This document shows positions 1 through 6,113 of a stretch of 7,587 nt of DNA, one piece after another (the first letter of the stretch is position 1; every line of letters begins with the position of its first letter). Made by a program: the position numbers and the translations under genes. The notes beneath the pieces are model-generated. The model saw nothing but the letters and a program-made list of their open reading frames with translations. It did not search any database and was not told the DNA's origin. The stretch comes from Thioalkalivibrio sp. (GTDB lineage Bacteria; Pseudomonadota; Gammaproteobacteria; Ectothiorhodospirales; Ectothiorhodospiraceae). The stretch spans positions 1 through 7,587 of the forward strand of contig PWGH01000127.1 of assembly GCA_003555285.1 (NCBI GenBank), written 5' to 3'.

Positions 1-305
1 CCGACGTCGCCGGCGAGCGCGAGGCACTGCCCGCCCTCGGCCTCGACGGCCGCCCGGGTCGTCTCGGCGTCGTCGGTTTCCTCCAGGTAGACGATCGCGA
101 CCCGGGCGCCCTCGCGCGCGAACAGCACCGCGGTGGCCCGGCCGATGCCGCTGTCGCCGCCGGTGATCAGGGCGACCTCGCCCTCGAGACGCCCGCTGCC
201 GGGATAGCGGGGCTCGTAGTCGGGGCGCGGGTTCATGAGATGCTCGCGCCCGGGTTGGTCCTGCTGTTGCGGCGGCTGACCCGCCGGCGGTTCTGCGTCG
301 CTCAT
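1..305 (-). CDS. SDR family oxidoreductase, N-terminal part (cut by window edge)
   Basis: This is the amino-terminal 101 codons of a short-chain dehydrogenase/reductase; the rest lies beyond the left edge. My reverse-strand reading gives a Pro/Gln-rich leader (residues 1-20), then the segment [19 protein letters not shown] (22-40), then the Rossmann start with the cofactor motif TGGDSGIG (48-55). A beta-strand RVAIVY (68-73) and an acidic EETDDAE stretch (75-81) follow. The long leader before the Rossmann fold is typical of the YghA / B. subtilis YdaD (general stress protein 39) group, which are NAD(P)-dependent, cytosolic and of uncertain physiological substrate. The ATG at 305-303 is set by a strong AGAGGAG ribosome binding site five bases upstream. 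The catalytic Ser/Tyr/Lys are off the window, so activity cannot be judged. It is transcribed away from the ATP-grasp gene. Confidence 0.93.
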   Translation of the reverse strand, partial: MSDAEPPAGQPPQQQDQPGREHLMNPRPDYEPRYPGSGRLEGEVALITGGDSGIGRATAVLFAREGARVAIVYLEETDDAETTRAAVEAEGGQCLALAGDV

Positions 306-310
306 GATCG

Positions 311-317
311 CTCCTCT
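311..317 (-). promoter_or_regulatory. Ribosome binding site of the SDR gene
   Basis: On the minus strand this reads AGAGGAG, five bases before the ATG at 305-303. It fixes the start of the SDR gene and explains why the Pro/Gln-rich leader is translated rather than starting at the internal Met24. Confidence 0.7.
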
Positions 318-415
318 GGCACAGGCTTTTGCATGTGGGTGGGGAGAAAACCTTCGGCGCATCGTGTCGGGTGTGACCGCTGCGTGCGGTATCCCGAAAT
401 CGTCAGGTCCTTGGT

Positions 416-456
416 TGTGGCGCCGTCGCAGGCGTGCGCGGCAACCGGCGCCCACA
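416..456. repeat. Imperfect inverted repeat between divergent genes
   Basis: TGTGGCGCC (416-424) is the reverse complement of GGCGCCCACA (447-456) apart from one bulged base, with a 22-base spacer. It could be a hairpin in a transcript or a protein-binding dyad in the divergent promoter region. In GC-rich DNA such arms can arise by chance, so the function is unproven. Confidence 0.35.
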
Positions 457-718
457 TCGATCAGCCATTGGCGATCTGCACAGGTCCACTATAGGGGCTT
501 GTGCGTCAAGGCATCGACACCCTTCCGGAGTTTTTTTTCGGAATCTGAATCGGTTCGCAATTTGGCCCGTTCCGGGGTCTTGAGTCGCGCCCCCGGGCGC
601 CGTATGGGCACACGATCACGACCCGGGGCAGCAGCCCGATGCGGATGGCCGTGGGTCGTGCTGGAGGTGTCGGAGAGACTCGAAATCCTGGATGCCGTCG
701 ACCGTGGCATTGGTGTGA

Positions 719-756
719 TGCCTCTGGGGGCTGGAATGCCTTTGGGCTGCCTTTGG
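719..756 (+). repeat. Three TGCCTYTGG direct repeats
   Basis: TGCCTTTGG occurs exactly at 737-745 and 748-756, an 11-bp period or about one helical turn. A one-mismatch copy, TGCCTCTGG, lies at 719-727. The last copy overlaps the -35 hexamer of the candidate promoter at 753-781. Tandem direct repeats on the same helix face at the upstream edge of a promoter are the usual arrangement for an activator or repressor site. This role is inferred from position only. Confidence 0.4.
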
Positions 757-781
757 TACCGGTTGTGCGTTCCGGTAGACT
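753..781 (+). promoter_or_regulatory. Candidate sigma70-like promoter for the ATP-grasp/hydrolase operon
   Basis: TTGGTA (753-758) and TAGACT (776-781) each match four of six positions of the sigma70 consensus and are separated by 17 bases. Initiation would fall near 788, giving a leader of about 115 nt before the ATG at 902. A weaker alternative is TTGGCG (468-473) with TATAGG (490-495) at 16-base spacing, much further upstream. Neither hexamer is strong, so this is a candidate only. Confidence 0.3.
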
Positions 782-840
782 AAACGGGCATTCGACGCTG
801 TACACGGCTTTGTTTCCCGAAAGGCTTCCAACAGGCCTTG

Positions 841-869
841 CCCGGGAGGAGCCACGCGGCTCCGGCGGG
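841..869 (+). promoter_or_regulatory. Stem-loop in the leader of the ATP-grasp gene
   Basis: An inner stem GGAGCC (848-853) / GGCTCC (858-863) closes a four-base loop. An outer stem CCCG (841-844) / CGGG (866-869) extends it across a small 3x2 internal loop. A weaker hairpin, AAGGC (821-825) / GCCTT (835-839), lies directly upstream. The structure ends 19 bases before the GAGG ribosome binding site at 889-892. No T-run follows, so it is not a classical terminator. It could affect mRNA stability or translation, or be a chance product of high GC. Confidence 0.3.
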
Positions 870-888
870 TTCCACGGAACAGTCGACC

Positions 889-905
889 GAGGTGCCATGC
901 GATGA
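889..905 (+). promoter_or_regulatory. Ribosome binding site with two-codon mini-ORF over the ATP-grasp start
   Basis: GAGG (889-892) lies nine bases before the ATG at 902, the best-supported start of the ATP-grasp gene. An out-of-frame ATG at 897 opens a two-codon frame (ATG CGA TGA, 897-905). Its stop overlaps the real start as ATGA. The arrangement could allow translational coupling or slight attenuation, or be accidental. Confidence 0.45.
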
Positions 906-2293
906 GCGATCCTCATGTGAAACGCGGACTTGCCGGATCGGGCCCTGCCGGATCCGGCGATGCGCAGCCGAAACGCAACGTCTTCGTGGTCGGAATGGAC
1001 GATTTTCACCAGCATCAACTGCAGGCCCTGCCGCGCGCCGGGAAATTCGTCTTCCATACTCTTTTTCAGCGCGAGGAACTCCGAGACGAGAAAGGCTTTC
1101 CGGTCGAATGGTTGCTGGAGGAGGGTGCGCGGCGCCTGCGGGCCTTTCCCGGTACGGTCGATGCCATCGTCGGGTACTGGGATTTTCCGGCGACCAGTAT
1201 CCTGCCGCTGCTGCGCCGCGAGGTGGGACTGCCGGGGCCGAGCCTTGAGAGCGCGCTGGCCTGCGAGCACAAGTACTGGTGCCGACTGGAGCAGTCGCGG
1301 GTGGTGCCCGAGTTCATCCCGGCCTTCTGTGCCGTGAACCCCTTCGCCGACGATCCCCTGGCCGACGTCACCCTCGACTTTCCCTTCTGGCTGAAGCCGG
1401 TGAAGGCGGTCTTGTCCTACCTCGGTTTTCTGGTCCGGGATGAAGAAAGCTTTCGGCAGGCCATCGAGCTGATCCGCCAGGGGATCGGTCGCTTCGGAGC
1501 GCCGTTCAATCACCTGCTCGGGTTGGCCACGCTGCCGCCCGAGGTGGCGGCGGTCGACGGCTACCACTGCATTGCCGAAGCGCTGATCTCGACCGGTCGC
1601 CAGTGCACGCTGGAGGGCTTTTCGCACCAGGGCCGCGTGCAGATCTACGGCACCGTCGATTCCTGGCGCGAGGGCCGGATGCGTTCCTCGTTCTCTCGCT
1701 ACCAATACCCCTCGGTGCTGCCCGAACCGGTACAAGAACGGATGGCCGACATCGCCGCCCGGGTGATTGCGCAGATCGGTTACGACGATGCGCCTTTCAA
1801 CATGGAGTTCTATTGGGAGGAGGACTCCGAGCGGATCTGGCTGCTGGAGATCAACCCGCGGATCTCGAAGTCCCACGCCCCGTTGTTCCAGATGGTCGAC
1901 GGCTGCTACCACCATCAGGTGATGATCGATCTGGGCCTGGGTCAGGCGCCGGCGATGCCGCATCGGCAAGGCGCGTACGCCTGTGCCGCGAAGTTCATGG
2001 TGCGCCGAACCGAGGACGCCCGCGTGGTCCGGGTACCGACGTCGCAGGAGATCGCGACGCTCGAATCCGAGTTTCCGGGGGTGAGCCTGCAGATCGCGGT
2101 GACCGAAGGCATGTGGCTATCGGAGTTGCAGTATCAGGACAGCTACAGCTTCGAGGTGGCGACGTTGTTCGTGGGCGCACAGACGCCCGATGAACTGGAG
2201 CAGAAGTACGAGGCGGTGATGGCCCGTCTGCCGCTGGAATTCGCGCCGGCCTCGGCGGCCGGAGGGTCCCGACGTCCCTGGACATCGGGATGA
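902..2293 (+). CDS. ATP-grasp domain ligase of unknown substrate
   Basis: A 463-residue cytosolic protein of the ATP-grasp superfamily, which couples ATP hydrolysis through an acylphosphate to joining a carboxylate with an amine or other nucleophile. After a Gly/Ser-rich leader (1-24), a pre-ATP-grasp Rossmann-like unit starts at NVFVVGMDDFH (26-36) and runs through VDAIVGYWDFPATS. The ATP-grasp fold follows. FWLKPVKAV holds the likely phosphate-binding Lys165, IAEALIS carries the probable adenine-hinge Glu226, and FNMEFYW supplies metal ligand Glu302. LLEINPRIS carries Glu316, Asn318 and Arg320, the classic E-x-N-x-R catalytic block. About 140 residues follow this block, beyond a minimal fold. 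There is no biotin-carboxyl-carrier or D-Ala-D-Ala-ligase signature that would name the substrate. The hydrolase gene begins 82 bp downstream on the same strand with no visible terminator between, so co-transcription is likely. Family assignment is firm; the reaction is not known. Confidence 0.9.
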   Translation: MSDPHVKRGLAGSGPAGSGDAQPKRNVFVVGMDDFHQHQLQALPRAGKFVFHTLFQREELRDEKGFPVEWLLEEGARRLRAFPGTVDAIVGYWDFPATSILPLLRREVGLPGPSLESALACEHKYWCRLEQSRVVPEFIPAFCAVNPFADDPLADVTLDFPFWLKPVKAVLSYLGFLVRDEESFRQAIELIRQGIGRFGAPFNHLLGLATLPPEVAAVDGYHCIAEALISTGRQCTLEGFSHQGRVQIYGTVDSWREGRMRSSFSRYQYPSVLPEPVQERMADIAARVIAQIGYDDAPFNMEFYWEEDSERIWLLEINPRISKSHAPLFQMVDGCYHHQVMIDLGLGQAPAMPHRQGAYACAAKFMVRRTEDARVVRVPTSQEIATLESEFPGVSLQIAVTEGMWLSELQYQDSYSFEVATLFVGAQTPDELEQKYEAVMARLPLEFAPASAAGGSRRPWTSG

Positions 2294-2313
2294 AACGGGC
2301 CTGTGCAACCCAG

Positions 2314-2362
2314 TCTTGGAGGCAACGAACCCCGGACATTCAGCCTGAACCGTTCTTGGAGG
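2314..2362 (+). repeat. Paired TCTTGGAGG motif in the intercistronic gap
   Basis: TCTTGGAGG occurs at 2314-2322 and 2354-2362, exactly 40 bp apart. The copies are followed by CAA and GCAA respectively. The second copy contains the Shine-Dalgarno sequence of the hydrolase gene. The first resembles a ribosome binding site, but no start codon with a plausible frame follows it. A further TTCTTGGAGG lies at 4445-4454, just after the hydrolase gene. Confidence 0.4.
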
Positions 2363-2363
2363 G
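2358..2363 (+). promoter_or_regulatory. Ribosome binding site of the hydrolase gene, long spacing
   Basis: GGAGGG lies 12 bases before the ATG at 2376, longer than the usual 5-9. The ATG is still preferred, because the residues right after it (MKIVTEFPRPVRIEE) already belong to the conserved N-terminal strand region of this hydrolase family. Confidence 0.55.
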
Positions 2364-2375
2364 CAAATCCTCGCA

Positions 2376-4421
2376 ATGAAGATCGTCACCGAATTTCCCC
2401 GACCGGTGCGGATCGAGGAGCATTTCTGGATCCCCCTGTCCGATGGAATCCGCCTGGCCGCCCGCATGTGGTTGCCGGAGGATGCCGAGCAAGACCCGGT
2501 CCCCGCGATTCTGGAATTCATTCCCTATCGCAAGCGGGACTCGACCCGCGCCCGCGACGATCTGATGCACCATTACTTCGCCGGCCACGGCTATGCCTGT
2601 GTGCGCGTGGACCTGCGCGGCAGCGGTGATTCGGAGGGGGTGCTGAAGGACGAATACCTGCAGCAGGAACTCGATGATGGCATCGAGGTGATCCGCTGGC
2701 TCAGCAAACAGGCCTGGTGCCGGGGCGACGTCGGCATGATCGGGATCTCCTGGGGCGGTTTCAACGGCCTGCAGATCGCGGCGCTGCGGCCGCCGGCGCT
2801 GAAAGCGGTGGTCAGCGTCTGTTCCACCGACGACCGCTACGCCGACGACGTGCACCACATGGGCGGCTGCCTGCTCGGCGACAATTTGTCCTGGGCCTCC
2901 ACCATGTTCGCCTACAACTCGTTGCCGCCGGATCCCGAAGTCGTCGGCGACCGCTGGCGCGAGATGTGGTTCGAGCGCCTGGAGGGCAGTGGTCTGTGGA
3001 TCGGCAAGTGGCTCGAGCACCAGCGCCGGGACGCGTACTGGAAGCACGGGTCGATCGCCGAGGACTGGTCGGCGGTGCAATGCCCGGTGCTGGCGGTCAG
3101 CGGCTGGGCCGACGGCTATTCCAATGCGGTGTTTCGCTTGCTGACCCACCTCCAGGTGCCGCGGCTGGGGCTGATCGGCCCCTGGAGTCACAAGTACCCG
3201 CATGAAGGCGTGCCCGGTCCGGCGATCGGTTTTCTGCAGGAATGCCTGCGCTGGTGGGATCACTGGCTGAAGGGCGAGAACACCGGGATCATGGACGAGC
3301 CGATGCTGCGGGCCTGGATGCAGGACAGCGTGCCGCCGACCACCTATTACCAGGAACGCCCTGGCCGTTGGGTCGGAGAACCCCATTGGCCGTCACCGGC
3401 GTTGCAGCACCAGGTCTGGACCCTGGCCTGGCCGGGGACGCTGGAGCCGGAGGGTTGTGGCGCCGCGCCGTCCCGCAGGGCGTCGGACTCGGAAATGAGC
3501 GTGCAGTCGCCGCTGAGCGTGGGAATGTTTGCCGGCAAGTGGTGTTCCTATGCGGCCACCCCGGATCTGCCCCACGACCAGCGGGAAGAGGACGGCGGTG
3601 CGTTGGTGTTCACCAGCGATGTGCTGGATCAGCCGCTGGAGATCCTCGGGGCTGCGGTGGTGGAGTTGGAGCTTCGCGCCAATCGGCCGGTGGCGATGGT
3701 GGCGGTGCGCCTGTCGGATGTGGCCTCGGACGACAAGGCCACCCGCGTGACCTACGGTCTGTTGAATCTGACCCACCGCGACGGTTCGGAAGCACCGCAG
3801 CCCTTGGAACCGGGCCGGCGCTATACGGTGCGGGTCCAACTCAACGATGTCGCCCAGTCCTTTCCCGCGGGGCACCGGATCCGCCTGTCGCTATCCACGT
3901 CGTATTGGCCGCTGGCCTGGCCGCCGCCGGAGCCCGTGCACCTGCATGTGAGCATGGGCACCAGCCGTCTGCTGTTGCCGGTGCGCAAGCGTTGGGATGC
4001 CGAGGACAGCCGGATCGCCTTCGACCCGCCGGAGGGCGGGCCACCCTCGACCACCTACCAGCGGCTCACGCCGGTGCGGCACGACTGGCGGGTGATTCGG
4101 GATCTGGCGACCGATGACGCGACGCTCGAGGTCGTGAATGACCAGGGGACGGTGCGCCTGGATGCGCTGGGGCTCGAGATGCACCGAAAGGCTGTGGAAT
4201 GCTATAGCTACCACAACGACGATTTCAATTCCCCGCGTGGCGAGACCGTGTGGGAGCGGGGTTTCCAGCGCGGCGACTGGGCGGTGCGGACCGTGACCCG
4301 CACGGTCCTGCGTTCCACCGCCACCGATTTCATCCTGCATGCCCAACTCGACGCCTTCGAGGGCGAACGGCGGGTCTTCTCGCGCAACTGGGACCTGACC
4401 ATCCCCCGCGATCTGATCTGA
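2376..4421 (+). CDS. CocE/NonD family hydrolase (peptidase S15-like)
   Basis: A 681-residue serine hydrolase of the CocE/NonD (COG2936, X-Pro dipeptidyl-peptidase S15) type. Members cleave esters or amide/peptide bonds. The alpha/beta-hydrolase core spans roughly 15-300. FIPYRKRD carries Tyr51, matching the oxyanion-hole tyrosine of cocaine esterase. VDLRGSGDSEG (78-88) is the usual strand-loop motif. The nucleophile elbow GISWGG has Ser125, VSGWADGY has Asp246 and GPWSHK has His272, so the triad is intact. The beta-sandwich PepX_C-type domain spans about 310-560. Residues 565-681 form an additional C-terminal region absent from the 574-residue Rhodococcus cocaine esterase. There is no signal peptide or membrane segment, so it should act in the cytosol. 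It follows the ATP-grasp gene in a probable operon and ends convergent with the membrane-protein gene. Substrate is unknown: acyl esterase, aminopeptidase or amidase are all possible. Confidence 0.93.
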   Translation: MKIVTEFPRPVRIEEHFWIPLSDGIRLAARMWLPEDAEQDPVPAILEFIPYRKRDSTRARDDLMHHYFAGHGYACVRVDLRGSGDSEGVLKDEYLQQELDDGIEVIRWLSKQAWCRGDVGMIGISWGGFNGLQIAALRPPALKAVVSVCSTDDRYADDVHHMGGCLLGDNLSWASTMFAYNSLPPDPEVVGDRWREMWFERLEGSGLWIGKWLEHQRRDAYWKHGSIAEDWSAVQCPVLAVSGWADGYSNAVFRLLTHLQVPRLGLIGPWSHKYPHEGVPGPAIGFLQECLRWWDHWLKGENTGIMDEPMLRAWMQDSVPPTTYYQERPGRWVGEPHWPSPALQHQVWTLAWPGTLEPEGCGAAPSRRASDSEMSVQSPLSVGMFAGKWCSYAATPDLPHDQREEDGGALVFTSDVLDQPLEILGAAVVELELRANRPVAMVAVRLSDVASDDKATRVTYGLLNLTHRDGSEAPQPLEPGRRYTVRVQLNDVAQSFPAGHRIRLSLSTSYWPLAWPPPEPVHLHVSMGTSRLLLPVRKRWDAEDSRIAFDPPEGGPPSTTYQRLTPVRHDWRVIRDLATDDATLEVVNDQGTVRLDALGLEMHRKAVECYSYHNDDFNSPRGETVWERGFQRGDWAVRTVTRTVLRSTATDFILHAQLDAFEGERRVFSRNWDLTIPRDLI

Positions 4422-4452
4422 TCAGGGGCGTGGGCTGATCGGGTTTCTTGGA

Positions 4453-4489
4453 GGCTTGTCGCTGCCCTGGGGTGGGGAGGCCGCAAGCC
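4453..4489. other. Weak inverted repeat in convergent gap
   Basis: GGCTTG (4453-4458) and CAAGCC (4484-4489) are complementary across a 25-base loop that can pair further (GCCC with GGGG). The gap lies between the 3' ends of the hydrolase and the DUF4010 gene, where a bidirectional terminator is expected. There is no T-run on either side, so this is at best a weak or factor-dependent stop. I saw no better terminator. Confidence 0.2.
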
Positions 4490-4502
4490 CGGGCGTTGCC
4501 GT

Positions 4503-5795
4503 TCACACGAGGAACCAGGTGGTGACGCCGGTCAGGATCACGAGCAGGGTGGCGAGGCCGATGCGGATGCCCAGCCACAGGCCGCCGATGCCGAGGGCGA
4601 GGCCGGCCTTGACCAGCGCATTGACGAAGGCGGCGATCAGGATCGCCAGGGCCGCGACCGACAGCCTGAGAGGATCATCCACCATGTTGACCAGCGACAG
4701 GGTGATCGCCGCGAGATCGGCCATGCCGGAGAAGGCGGCGAGCAGGTAGATGCCGGCATCGCCAAACCGGTCGGCCAGTGCCCGGGACAGCAGCATGATG
4801 GCGGTTAGCAGGGCGGCGAAGACCAGCGCTGGCTTCAGTTCGAAAGGGTTCGCGATCCGGGCCCGTTCCCGACTCGGCCAGGGTTGGCTGCGGTGCCAGA
4901 AGAAAGCGGCGGCGAGGTAATTCACCGCCATCATTGCGAGCATCGGCCAGAGCAGGGCGGTGGTCAACGACCAACTGAAGACGGCGGCGATCACCAGCAC
5001 CCGGGGGAACATCGTCGCGCTGGCGACCAGGATGCCCGCGGCCAGGATGTTCCCGGAGGCCTGCCCGCTGCGAGCCAGGCGCGCGAAGTGGACGGTGGCG
5101 GCGGTGGAGGAGGCGAGCCCGGCGAACAGGCCGGTGAATACGATGCCCTTGCGTTCGCCGACGATCTTCATCGCAAAGTAGCCGACATAGGAGATCCCCG
5201 CGACCAGCACCACCATCCACCAGATCTGGTAGGGATTCAGCGCCTCCCAGGGTCCGAAGGATTCGTTCGGCAACAGCGGCAGGATCACCACCGAGATCAC
5301 CAGCAGCTTCAGGGTGGCATAGAACTCCGGTTCCTCGAGCCGACGCACCCAGGCATGCAGCGTGGGCTTCGCGCCGAGCAGCAGGGTGGTGACCACCGCG
5401 CCGACCGCGGCGATCGTGCCGAAGCCCAGCGTTGCCATCGCCCCGAAGGCGAAGGTCAACAAGCCGGCGACCACCCCGGTGATGCCGACCCGGGGTTCCC
5501 GCAGCTGACTGACCGCGTGCGCGGCGATCAGCACCAGGCCGATTAGCGCGAAGGCGACGGCGAGCAGGGCCACCCCGAGTTCGTCCGCCAACACGCCCCA
5601 CACCCCGCCGAGCAGGCCGATCAGCCCGAAGGTGCGGATTCCCGCCACGCGGGCGCCTTCGGCCTGTTCCCGTTCCTTCCAGCCGCGTTCGAGGCCGATC
5701 AGCAGCCCCTGGGCCAGGGATAAACCGAGCGCATAAAAGGTGGGCAGGTGTTCGATCGGCGTGACCCCCTTGGGTTTGGGGATCCCCGCGAGCAT
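4503..5795 (-). CDS. MgtC/SapB and DUF4010 domain integral membrane protein
   Basis: A 430-residue polytopic inner-membrane protein when started at the ATG at 5795-5793. The N-terminal part is an MgtC/SapB domain: YALGLSLAQGLLIGLERGW (21-39) has the family's small-residue first helix and IGLERG signature, followed by IRTFGLIGLLGG (53-64). The rest matches DUF4010, with GLFAGLASSTAATVHFARL (222-240) and FSGMADLAAITLSL (355-368). About eleven to twelve hydrophobic segments are visible, with a Pro/charged cytosolic loop near 303-322. The biochemical role of this two-domain family is not established; a transport or ion-homeostasis role is a guess from MgtC. The start is uncertain. The frame stays open to a GTG at 5894, with another ATG at 5873, but that added stretch looks non-conserved and contains an inverted repeat. 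The gene is convergent with the hydrolase and divergent from pncB. Confidence 0.88.
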   Translation of the reverse strand: MLAGIPKPKGVTPIEHLPTFYALGLSLAQGLLIGLERGWKEREQAEGARVAGIRTFGLIGLLGGVWGVLADELGVALLAVAFALIGLVLIAAHAVSQLREPRVGITGVVAGLLTFAFGAMATLGFGTIAAVGAVVTTLLLGAKPTLHAWVRRLEEPEFYATLKLLVISVVILPLLPNESFGPWEALNPYQIWWMVVLVAGISYVGYFAMKIVGERKGIVFTGLFAGLASSTAATVHFARLARSGQASGNILAAGILVASATMFPRVLVIAAVFSWSLTTALLWPMLAMMAVNYLAAAFFWHRSQPWPSRERARIANPFELKPALVFAALLTAIMLLSRALADRFGDAGIYLLAAFSGMADLAAITLSLVNMVDDPLRLSVAALAILIAAFVNALVKAGLALGIGGLWLGIRIGLATLLVILTGVTTWFLV

Positions 5796-5853
5796 CCAGG
5801 TGCCAGGTGCAGGGGTGCCGTTGCGCGCTGGATTCGTCGCGCACCGGAGGATC

Positions 5854-5888
5854 CCGGATCGGACTCGGCCCATCTTCAACCGATCCGG
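5854..5888. repeat. Perfect 9-bp inverted repeat upstream of DUF4010 gene
   Basis: CCGGATCGG (5854-5862) and its exact reverse complement CCGATCCGG (5880-5888) flank a 17-base spacer, with half-site centres 26 bp apart. The dyad lies 59 to 93 bases upstream of the chosen DUF4010 start, in the region between two divergent genes. It could be an operator for a dimeric regulator or a leader hairpin. The role is inferred from position alone. Confidence 0.45.
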
Positions 5889-6102
5889 CGGCACCGGGCA
5901 AGCGGGCGAAACTACCCGGACCCGTGAATGGACCGGCGAAATTGGCTATTCTTTGGTTTCCGACCTCCCGAACGCAGAGGGGTCCGGTTCGCCTGCAGAC
6001 CCGGCTCGACCTGATTGCCGCAGCCGGCGTCCGAAGCGCGTCGATCCATCCGATTCCCCAGCGACCCGCGGGCCTCTGGCCAGACCCACTGCAACCGTCG
6101 AC

Positions 6103-6107
6103 GGAGG
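6103..6107 (+). promoter_or_regulatory. Ribosome binding site that sets the pncB start
   Basis: GGAGG lies six bases before the ATG at 6114. It selects this start over the in-frame TTG at 6015, which has no such site and would add 33 unconserved, Arg/Pro-rich residues. Confidence 0.8.
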
Positions 6108-6113
6108 CAGCGA

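Larger units (their letters stand above)
306..901. other. Gene-free divergent intergenic region
   Basis: About 600 bp separates the divergent SDR and ATP-grasp starts. Open frames exist here on both strands, but their translations are Arg/Gly/Pro-rich without recognisable domains, and none has a convincing ribosome binding site. I take the stretch as non-coding. Contents I can point to are an imperfect inverted repeat (416-456), an eight-T tract (531-538), three TGCCTYTGG repeats (719-756), a possible promoter (753-781) and two leader stem-loops (821-839 and 841-869). I saw no convincing promoter for the SDR gene on the minus strand. Confidence 0.6.
5796..6113. other. Divergent intergenic region between DUF4010 gene and pncB
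   Basis: 318 bp separates the two divergent starts and must hold both promoters. I see a perfect 9-bp inverted repeat (5854-5888) and an A/T-richer patch around 5938-5962, but no hexamer pair close to consensus on either strand. The upstream extensions of both flanking frames into this region look non-coding: they are Arg/Pro/Ser-rich and lack a ribosome binding site. Confidence 0.5.

Noticed and set aside
523..543. T8 tract with TTCCG/CGGAA arms as a rho-independent terminator
   Set aside because: The T-run sits in the loop of a five-pair stem rather than after a GC-rich hairpin, and no gene ends nearby.
304..783. 159-codon plus-strand frame in the intergenic gap
   Set aside because: It begins inside the SDR start region without a ribosome binding site. 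Composition is Arg/Ser/Gly-rich, no domain is seen, and it overlaps apparent regulatory repeats.
946..957. Perfect palindrome GCCGGATCCGGC near the ATP-grasp start, with the direct repeat TGCCGGATC at 930 and 945
   Set aside because: It lies within the coding sequence of the Gly/Ser-rich leader, where repetitive GC-rich codons readily create such patterns.
506..1969. Long 487-codon open frame on the minus strand
   Set aside because: It is antisense to the ATP-grasp gene, which has clear motifs. The translation is His/Arg/Gln-rich with no domain, as expected from the complement of GC-rich coding DNA.
2340..3386. 348-codon minus-strand frame opposite the hydrolase
   Set aside because: The opposite strand encodes the intact catalytic triad; this frame shows no family resemblance.
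4413..4425. CTGATCTGATCAG inverted repeat at the hydrolase stop codon as a terminator
   Set aside because: The centre is too tight for a stable loop, the stem is short and AT-mixed, and no T-run follows.
6015..6113. Upstream TTG start for pncB adding 33 residues
   Set aside because: It has no ribosome binding site and an Arg-rich, unconserved extension. The ATG at 6114 has GGAGG six bases upstream.
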